This document shows positions 42,607 to 48,144 of a stretch of DNA of 48,144 bases, piece after piece. The DNA is from Ruminococcus sp. GTDB lineage: Bacteria; Bacillota; Clostridia; Oscillospirales; Acutalibacteraceae. Made by a program: the position numbers and the translations under genes. The stretch is from positions 1 to 48,144 of the forward strand of contig JAFUKO010000010.1 in assembly GCA_017473555.1 (NCBI GenBank), given 5' to 3'. How positions within the stretch are numbered: position 1 is the stretch's first letter; each line of letters begins with the position of its first letter. The notes beneath the pieces were generated by a model, which worked only from the letters and a program-made list of their open reading frames with translations, searched no databases and was not told the DNA's origin.

Positions 42607-43418
42607 TGAGAGAAATCGCATTTGGTCAGTTTTACCCAGGGTCTAGTTTACTCCATAAATTAGACCCAAGAGCAAAGATTATTATGCTCATCGCTTTTAT
42701 CGTACTAGTGTTCTGCACTGCAAATTACGTATCATTGGCAGTTGTAGCGGCATCTGTACTGGGCATAGTCCTATTGTCAGAAGTTCCGCTGAGAATGTAT
42801 TTTAAAAGCCTTAAAATGATTATCGTGATAGTTCTTATCACGTCAGCACTCAACCTGTTTTATGGTACAGGCGAACCTATATGGCAGTGGGGAGTACTTA
42901 AAATTACTTTATCCGGAATAAACAACGCAGTATTTGTATCAGCACGTATTATTTGTTTGATTTTAATCAGTTCAGTACTGACATTTACAACCTCGCCTAA
43001 CGATTTGACCGACGCAATTGAACGATTGTTAAAACCGCTCACTGTGTTCCATGTCAAGGTACACGAAATCGCTATGATGATGACAATCGCTCTGCGATTT
43101 GTACCGTTATTACTTGAAGAAACTGACAAGATTATGGCTGCCCAAAAAGCCAGAGGCGCCGATATGGAGTCAGGAAGTCTTGTCCAGCGTATTAAAGCCT
43201 TAATCCCTGTGCTTATTCCACTTTTTGTATCAGCGTTCAGACGTGCATACGAGCTGGCTGTTGCTATGGAATGTCGTTGTTATCAGGGAGGACAGGGCAG
43301 GACACGTATGAAGATTTTAAAACTGCGCAAAAGAGATTATCTTAGCTGTGCAGTTGTTATAATCCTGATTGTTGGAGTAGTATTATGCAATGTATTTCTT
43401 CCTCAGACAGTGAGATGA
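42606..43418 (+). CDS. ecfT: ECF transporter transmembrane subunit EcfT
   Basis: 270 residues, about five membrane helices. Starts with GQFYPGSSLLHKLDPRAKII, the family N-terminus. The coupling-helix Arg motifs are AAQKARGADM and AMECRCYQGG, which bind the two ATPases. Holds and tilts the S component. Overlaps truA by ATGA. Confidence 0.96.
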   Translation: MREIAFGQFYPGSSLLHKLDPRAKIIMLIAFIVLVFCTANYVSLAVVAASVLGIVLLSEVPLRMYFKSLKMIIVIVLITSALNLFYGTGEPIWQWGVLKITLSGINNAVFVSARIICLILISSVLTFTTSPNDLTDAIERLLKPLTVFHVKVHEIAMMMTIALRFVPLLLEETDKIMAAQKARGADMESGSLVQRIKALIPVLIPLFVSAFRRAYELAVAMECRCYQGGQGRTRMKILKLRKRDYLSCAVVIILIVGVVLCNVFLPQTVR

Positions 43419-44152
43419 GAAATTTAAAAATTACAATTTCATATGACGGAAAAGATCTCCACGGCTGGCAGATACAGCAAAACGCAATCACTGTGCAGGA
43501 GCATTTCCAGAACGCTGTAAAAAGTGTTATAGGCTATGCTCCTGACATAAAAGGTTGCAGTCGTACCGACACAGGAGTCCACGCTAAAATGTACGTTATA
43601 TCTATGAAAACTGACCACAAAATAGCGTGTGACAGACTTAAATCAGCACTCAACCGTTATCTTCCGCTTTCTATTGTTGTAACAGATGTGTGTGAAGTTG
43701 ATGATGATTTCCATGCTCGTTACAGCTGTAAAGGTAAACGCTATATTTACAAAATTCTCAATCGTGAAGTGCGTGACCCATTTACAGAGGGTTATGCTTT
43801 GCATTATCGATACAAAATTGACGCCGATATGCTAAACAAAGCCGCACAGGCATATGTCGGCACTCACGATTTCACATCTTTTTGTACTCTGGATAAAAGA
43901 GAAAAGGGAGATTTTACACGAACTGTCAAAAGCTTTTCTGTATACAGAGAAGGCGAGTTTGTGTATATGAGCGTAGAAGCTGACGGATTCTTATATAATA
44001 TGGTCAGGATAATGGTCGGCACCCTGCTTAAAATCCAACAGGGTAAATTGAGCGAAAATTCAATTCCGTATATAATTGAAGCCGAAAATCGCAAAGAAGC
44101 AGGACCTACAGCACCTGCTTGCGGTCTTTATCTTGACGAAGTTTTTTATTGA
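43415..44152 (+). CDS. truA: tRNA pseudouridine synthase A
   Basis: 245 residues. Makes pseudouridine at positions 38-40 of tRNA anticodon arms. Catalytic Asp in GCSRTDTGVHAK near residue 52. Also YDGKDLHGWQIQQN at the start and NMVRIMVGTLL near the end. ATG 43415 overlaps the ecfT stop. An upstream in-frame ATG at 43385 would overlap ecfT by 34 bases and add residues absent from the family. Confidence 0.96.
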   Translation: MRNLKITISYDGKDLHGWQIQQNAITVQEHFQNAVKSVIGYAPDIKGCSRTDTGVHAKMYVISMKTDHKIACDRLKSALNRYLPLSIVVTDVCEVDDDFHARYSCKGKRYIYKILNREVRDPFTEGYALHYRYKIDADMLNKAAQAYVGTHDFTSFCTLDKREKGDFTRTVKSFSVYREGEFVYMSVEADGFLYNMVRIMVGTLLKIQQGKLSENSIPYIIEAENRKEAGPTAPACGLYLDEVFY

Positions 44153-44165
44153 CAGGTGTTTTATT

Positions 44166-45695
44166 ATGAAACAAAAAGGAAGACGCTTTTATGTAGAAGA
44201 ACCTACTAAAAAAGCTAATAAAAAAAGAGAAAAAATTCAGGAACCTGAAATTACTATAAATGAGCAGAATTTTGATCAGAGCGGTGTTGAAGAAATATCT
44301 TCAAACAGTATCCCTCAAACGAAATCTTCTGCTAAAGCTGATTTTAAACGTGAACAGCGTATGAAACAGCAGGTTTCAAAAAAGCTTGAGAAAAATCGTA
44401 AAAAAGCTTTAAAAGAAAGACAAAAGCAGGGTGTTGAGCCTGAAGTTACAGTCAAAGAGCCTAAGCCTCAGCAACCACAGAGCAATGTGATTGAGTTCAA
44501 AACTGAAAAGCATGAGAGCAAACAATCACGTTTTTCTGATTTTATGTCTAAACTCCAGTACAACAAAAAGAGTATAGTGCTGTGTGCAATCATTATATTG
44601 GTGCTTTTACTTTCAGTGCTTATTTTCTCGAACCGTGACCGATTGTCTTTCTCAAGCGTTAAGAACTGGGTTGAATATGGCGTGCTTAACAAAAACAGTG
44701 AGGAAGCCTTTCCTGTTTCAACTGACGGTGATGTTATCAACAACGGCAACTTCAGCCGAATAGACAGAAATCTCGTCTACGCTTCTGATACAAAGTTTTC
44801 TGTAGTTAATAACTACGGCAGAAGTATATACACTAACCCACAGGCTTACTCGAGCCCTGTTTTAGCACAGGCTGCCGACAGCGATTTATCACTGGTTTAT
44901 AATTTAGGGGGCACTGGTTTTTCTATTTACAACCTTGATTCTACAATTTTTTCAGGAGAAGCACAGGATAATATCGTAGTAGCTGATATAGCAAAAGACG
45001 GAACCTACGCTCTTGTAACTACAAAAGACGGCTATCTTTCAAAGCTCTACATTTATTCTGAAGAGAACAAACAGATATACGCTTACTCATTCGCTGATTA
45101 TTATATTACTTCAGTTTCACTTGATAATAAGGGTGAAACAGCTGTTTTATCAGGTGTTTCAGCACACGACGGAAAACAGATCAGTGCTGTTTATGTTCTT
45201 GATTTTACAAAGGAAGAACCTGTAGTGTTCAAAGAATTTGAGAACAATATTCTGTACTATGTCGGACATTTGTCTGACAACAGCGTGTGTATCATCGGCG
45301 AAAGTGCCACATACACATTGAATCTTTTTACAAAGAACTTCAAAGAAACTTTATACGAGGGCAAAACCTTAACAGCGTTTGATATAAATACAGACACAAA
45401 TACTTACGCATTGTCGCTTTCAAGAAGCGGTGATGGCAGAAAATGCGATGTATTGATATTCACAACATCAGGCACACTCAGAAATACAATCTCGACAGAA
45501 CTCAAGATTACTTCACTGTCTACCTATAAAAACCGTGTAGCGGCACTCAGCGAAGGTACTGTTTATCTGTATTCAAAAAACGGTGCTAGTCTTTCAGAAA
45601 CCGATGCAGGCCTTGACCCTGGTGCTGTGGTACTGTACTCAACAAATGATGCGTATATCCTTGGTGTCAGCGAAATCAGGAGGCTCGACCTTTAA
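44166..45695 (+). CDS. Membrane-anchored protein with extracellular propeller-like domain (DUF5711-like)
   Basis: 509 residues. A long, very charged cytoplasmic N-terminus (about 1-130, rich in Lys, Glu, Gln), one membrane helix (about 137-157, SIVLCAIIILVLLLSVLIFS) and an extracellular part of about 350 residues with repeated beta blades (for example LVYASDTKFSVVNNYGRSIY, YALVTTKDGYLSKLYIYSEE, RVAALSEGTVYLYSKNGASL). It resembles the DUF5711 family of Clostridia, without known function. ATG 44166 follows ACAGGTG. Sits between truA and cvpA; the cvpA start overlaps its stop. Confidence 0.75.
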   Translation: MKQKGRRFYVEEPTKKANKKREKIQEPEITINEQNFDQSGVEEISSNSIPQTKSSAKADFKREQRMKQQVSKKLEKNRKKALKERQKQGVEPEVTVKEPKPQQPQSNVIEFKTEKHESKQSRFSDFMSKLQYNKKSIVLCAIIILVLLLSVLIFSNRDRLSFSSVKNWVEYGVLNKNSEEAFPVSTDGDVINNGNFSRIDRNLVYASDTKFSVVNNYGRSIYTNPQAYSSPVLAQAADSDLSLVYNLGGTGFSIYNLDSTIFSGEAQDNIVVADIAKDGTYALVTTKDGYLSKLYIYSEENKQIYAYSFADYYITSVSLDNKGETAVLSGVSAHDGKQISAVYVLDFTKEEPVVFKEFENNILYYVGHLSDNSVCIIGESATYTLNLFTKNFKETLYEGKTLTAFDINTDTNTYALSLSRSGDGRKCDVLIFTTSGTLRNTISTELKITSLSTYKNRVAALSEGTVYLYSKNGASLSETDAGLDPGAVVLYSTNDAYILGVSEIRRLDL

Positions 45696-46381
45696 TGTTT
45701 TACGATATACTAGTTATCGCAATATTAATAATTTCGGTTATTATCGGATACAACCGAGGTGCCGCAAAAACAGTAGTATCTCTTTTAGGGTTTATACTGT
45801 CATTTGTAGTCGCAGTTTTCTTAGGTGACTTTTTATCAGAGTTCATTTACGATTCGTATATCAGAGATGCGATTATAAACTCTGTGTCAATATCTGTGAA
45901 AAACAGTGGGGCAGAAGGTCTTGTTACAACATCGTTGCCTCCGTTTGTTAGCTTTTCTATGATGCTCACAGGTTTTGATTATGAACAAGCGTTACAAGCA
46001 ACAGTGAATAATCTTCCTGATGCTATTGCCGCTGGCTTTGAAGTAGCGATTAAACCTATTGTTGTGTCAGTGCTTACCTTTGTACTCACAGCGATTGTGT
46101 TCATTATCCTTTACTTTGTGTTCAGGATGTTTTTTGGTGCAATATTTAAATTTATGTTCAGTCTTCCGATTCTTCGTGGCTTGAACAAGACTCTGGGTGC
46201 AGTTTTTTCGCTTTTAAGCGGTCTGATTTTAATCAGCTTTTTAGCGTTTCTGCTAAACGTTATTATGCCGTATATCGAGAGTATTCCGTACTGGCTTTCA
46301 GAGTCAACAATTTACAATTCATACATATTTTATCACTTTTATAGTGGTAATATATTTTATGCTATCATTTCTGCTTTTTAA
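45695..46381 (+). CDS. CvpA family membrane protein
   Basis: 228 residues, about four membrane helices. CvpA N-terminus with GYNRGAAKTVVSLLGFILSF. Related proteins affect colicin V export and envelope homeostasis; mechanism unsettled. ATG overlaps the preceding stop (TAATG), so it is translationally coupled to the propeller-like protein, and the pair probably acts in envelope biology. Confidence 0.88.
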   Translation: MFYDILVIAILIISVIIGYNRGAAKTVVSLLGFILSFVVAVFLGDFLSEFIYDSYIRDAIINSVSISVKNSGAEGLVTTSLPPFVSFSMMLTGFDYEQALQATVNNLPDAIAAGFEVAIKPIVVSVLTFVLTAIVFIILYFVFRMFFGAIFKFMFSLPILRGLNKTLGAVFSLLSGLILISFLAFLLNVIMPYIESIPYWLSESTIYNSYIFYHFYSGNIFYAIISAF

Positions 46382-46395
46382 GGATATGAAATACT

Positions 46396-47067
46396 ATGTC
46401 TAATGAAAATAAGAAACCTGAAACCTCGTTTCAGAATTCAGGCACAACCGATTTGAGTAATCGTGCTTTTACAATTCCTAACATAATCTGTCTTGTCAGA
46501 ATTCTGCTTATCACACCATTTGTTAATTTCTTTTTAGATGAGCAGTATATATGGGCGGCTGTTGTGATTATAGCATCAGGACTTTCGGATTGCTTCGACG
46601 GTATGATTGCCAGAAAATTCAATCAGGAGTCAGAACTTGGAAAAATCCTCGATCCGCTCGCTGATAAGTTAACCTTGCTTGCTGTGGGTATATGTCTGTG
46701 CGTAATAGAGCCGTTCTTTTTACCAGTGGTAATCATTTTAGTTTTAAAAGATATCCTTATGCTTATAGGCAGCTCAAAAGTTGTCAAAATGGGTATCATC
46801 GTTCCAAAGTCAAAGTGGTACGGAAAAGTCGGCACTGTTATGTTCTATGTAACCGTAACATTCATAGTATTTGTAGAGATGATGCAGTCTATGGATGATC
46901 CGCTCATCTATATTGAATACGAAACAGGCAAGTGGATTTCGATGGTTATGTTGTGCTTAACAGCGGTTATGATGATTTTCGCATTTATTATGTATACAAA
47001 AACGTATCGTGAGATTATGCGTAAGGCAGAAGCTTCTGAAGAAGAAAGCGCCTCAATTACCGAATAA
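46396..47067 (+). CDS. pgsA: CDP-diacylglycerol-glycerol-3-phosphate phosphatidyltransferase
   Basis: 223 residues. CDP-alcohol phosphatidyltransferase with about five to six membrane helices and the signature DCFDGMIARK...GKILDPLADK (D-G-A-R-G-D-D, near residues 57-84). Makes phosphatidylglycerolphosphate for anionic membrane lipids. An N-terminal polar extension of about 25 residues precedes TIPNIICLVRILL. The related enzyme cardiolipin synthase is less likely because of the overall PgsA-like pattern. Weak ribosome binding site AAGGATATG. Confidence 0.88.
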   Translation: MSNENKKPETSFQNSGTTDLSNRAFTIPNIICLVRILLITPFVNFFLDEQYIWAAVVIIASGLSDCFDGMIARKFNQESELGKILDPLADKLTLLAVGICLCVIEPFFLPVVIILVLKDILMLIGSSKVVKMGIIVPKSKWYGKVGTVMFYVTVTFIVFVEMMQSMDDPLIYIEYETGKWISMVMLCLTAVMMIFAFIMYTKTYREIMRKAEASEEESASITE

Positions 47068-47107
47068 GATAAATATCGTATAAGCGATTTATATAAAGGA
47101 GAATAAT

Positions 47108-48144
47108 ATGATTTGTAGTAGATGTGGTAAGCGACCGGCGGTCGTATTTGTTTCCACAAATAACGCAGACACTCAGCCAAAAGGCTACTGTCTTGTCTGT
47201 GCTAAAGAACTTGGCATAAAGCCTGTTGAAGACCTTATGAAAAAAATGGGAATTTCTCCCGATGATTTAGAGGCTGTTCAGGATCAGATGGATTCAATTA
47301 TGGAGAATATGTCTGACGCTGGCGATTTAAATGAGCTTGCACAATCACTCGGTATGGGTGATATGTCCCAGATGGGCGAGATGCTCTCAGTTGACGAGAA
47401 TGATGGCGACGATTCTTTTACACCTGGTGGTGCCCCTAGTTTCCCGAATTTCTTCAATATGTTCGGTGGTGCAAAGCCTGCTGACGGCTCTGCTAAAACC
47501 GACAAGAAGAATAAAAAGGATAAGACTCCTAAAAACCGTAAGCACATTTCTCTTTATTGTTATGACCTTACTAAAAAGGCTAGAGAGGGTAAGACCGACA
47601 GAGTTATCGGCAGAGATAAGGAGATCGAGCGTGTTATCCAGATTTTATCCCGTCGTACAAAGAACAACCCTTGTTTAATCGGTGAACCTGGTGTTGGTAA
47701 AACAGCGATTGCAGAAGGCTTAGCGTTAAGAATCGCTCAGGGTAATGTTCCACAGCGTTTGAAGAATAAGGAAATCCAGCTTCTGGATCTTACTGCTCTT
47801 ATCGCAGGAACACAATTCCGTGGTCAGTTTGAGAGCCGTATCAAAGGCTTGACTCAGGAAGTAAAGGAAGCCGGAAACATCATCCTCTTTATTGACGAAG
47901 TGCACAATCTTGTCGGCACGGGTGATGCTGACGGCACAATGAACGCCGCTAACATCTTAAAGCCTGCTTTGTCACGTGGTGAGATTCAGGTTATCGGTGC
48001 TACTACATTCAACGAGTACCGTAAATATATCGAAAAAGACAGTGCGTTAGAGCGACGTTTCCAGCCTGTTAAGGTTGGTGAGCCTAGTATTGCTGAGTCT
48101 ATCGATATTCTTTCAGGTGTGCGTGATTACTACGAAACACACCA
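47108..48144 (+). CDS. Clp-type AAA+ ATPase with N-terminal zinc ribbon, 3' end beyond the window
   Basis: 345 residues seen. N-terminal zinc ribbon [12 protein letters not shown]...[10 protein letters not shown] (residues 3-34, four Cys, McsA-like). A Met/Asp/Ser-rich linker follows to about 145 ([31 protein letters not shown]), then the first AAA module with [20 protein letters not shown], Walker A GEPGVGKT near residue 195, FRGQFESR (pore-loop region) and Walker [10 protein letters not shown]. The classical ClpC N-domain repeats are missing. Unfoldase probably serving ClpP; the second AAA module would lie downstream. AAAGGAG precedes ATG 47108. No symbol is given because this architecture is not the usual clpC. 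Confidence 0.9.
   Translation, partial: MICSRCGKRPAVVFVSTNNADTQPKGYCLVCAKELGIKPVEDLMKKMGISPDDLEAVQDQMDSIMENMSDAGDLNELAQSLGMGDMSQMGEMLSVDENDGDDSFTPGGAPSFPNFFNMFGGAKPADGSAKTDKKNKKDKTPKNRKHISLYCYDLTKKAREGKTDRVIGRDKEIERVIQILSRRTKNNPCLIGEPGVGKTAIAEGLALRIAQGNVPQRLKNKEIQLLDLTALIAGTQFRGQFESRIKGLTQEVKEAGNIILFIDEVHNLVGTGDADGTMNAANILKPALSRGEIQVIGATTFNEYRKYIEKDSALERRFQPVKVGEPSIAESIDILSGVRDYYETH

Noticed and set aside
1..48144. Prophage, insertion sequence, toxin-antitoxin or defence island
   Set aside because: No integrase, transposase, phage structural, restriction-modification or toxin gene was recognised. Apart from the sigma-like cassette and small unknown genes, the content is core metabolism.

Overview
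The window is from a low-GC Gram-positive anaerobe of the Clostridia, most like a starch-degrading gut Ruminococcus (Ruminococcus bromii or a close relative). The evidence is two tandem secreted type I pullulanases, one with a complete two-repeat dockerin as used in the R. bromii amylosome; pyruvate formate-lyase with its activase; ECF vitamin transporters; strong GGAGG or AGGTGA ribosome binding sites; and sigma-A type promoters (TTGACA/TATAAT). This is inference from gene content. No rRNA or tRNA gene and no CRISPR array was seen, and no intact prophage or insertion sequence.

Layout. 1-6.4 kb: the 5' part of an aconitase gene (minus), divergent from typA; a DEDDh exonuclease; a two-gene cassette with a sigma-region-4-like protein; a small Cys protein; a 114-bp tandem hairpin-repeat array; pgeF. 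6.5-11.1 kb: a ccdA-tlpA thiol-redox pair, divergent from an MBL-fold hydrolase and a secreted C39-like protease; an RluA-type pseudouridine synthase; two micro-genes; a double-LysM protein. 11.2-18.8 kb: enolase and the pullulanase pair (one membrane-anchored, one with a dockerin). 18.9-24.6 kb, all minus: folT (THF riboswitch), ribU (FMN riboswitch), and an operon of an M20 dipeptidase, a membrane protein, a glycosyltransferase and a LicD protein. 24.7-30.4 kb: yfbR, an LCP cell-wall ligase, and nadA-nadB-nadC-niaR. 30.4-33.1 kb: a cytoplasmic GH13 enzyme fused to DUF1653, a small membrane protein and a lipoprotein. 33.1-36.3 kb: a ZTP riboswitch and pflB-pflA. 36.3 kb to the end, all plus and tightly packed: ruvC-ruvA-ruvB, glmM, a methyltransferase, ecfA1-ecfA2-ecfT, truA, a membrane-anchored propeller-like protein, cvpA, pgsA and a Clp ATPase cut off by the window edge.

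How the genes work together. The two secreted pullulanases would debranch starch outside the cell, and the cytoplasmic GH13 enzyme would process imported oligosaccharides. Enolase and PFL carry carbon on to acetyl-CoA and formate. Three riboswitches sense folate/one-carbon or flavin status: THF before folT, ZTP before pflB, FMN before ribU. The two S components have their shared energizing module (ecfA1-A2-T) in the same window, about 20 kb away. NAD synthesis appears to be controlled by NiaR encoded in its own operon.

The least explained items are the tandem hairpin array at 5183-5517, the sigma-like cassette at 4382-4877 with a LexA-like palindrome upstream, the micro-gene pair at 10437-10666, the GH13-DUF1653 fusion and the zinc-ribbon Clp ATPase. 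None is proved here to be a new system.
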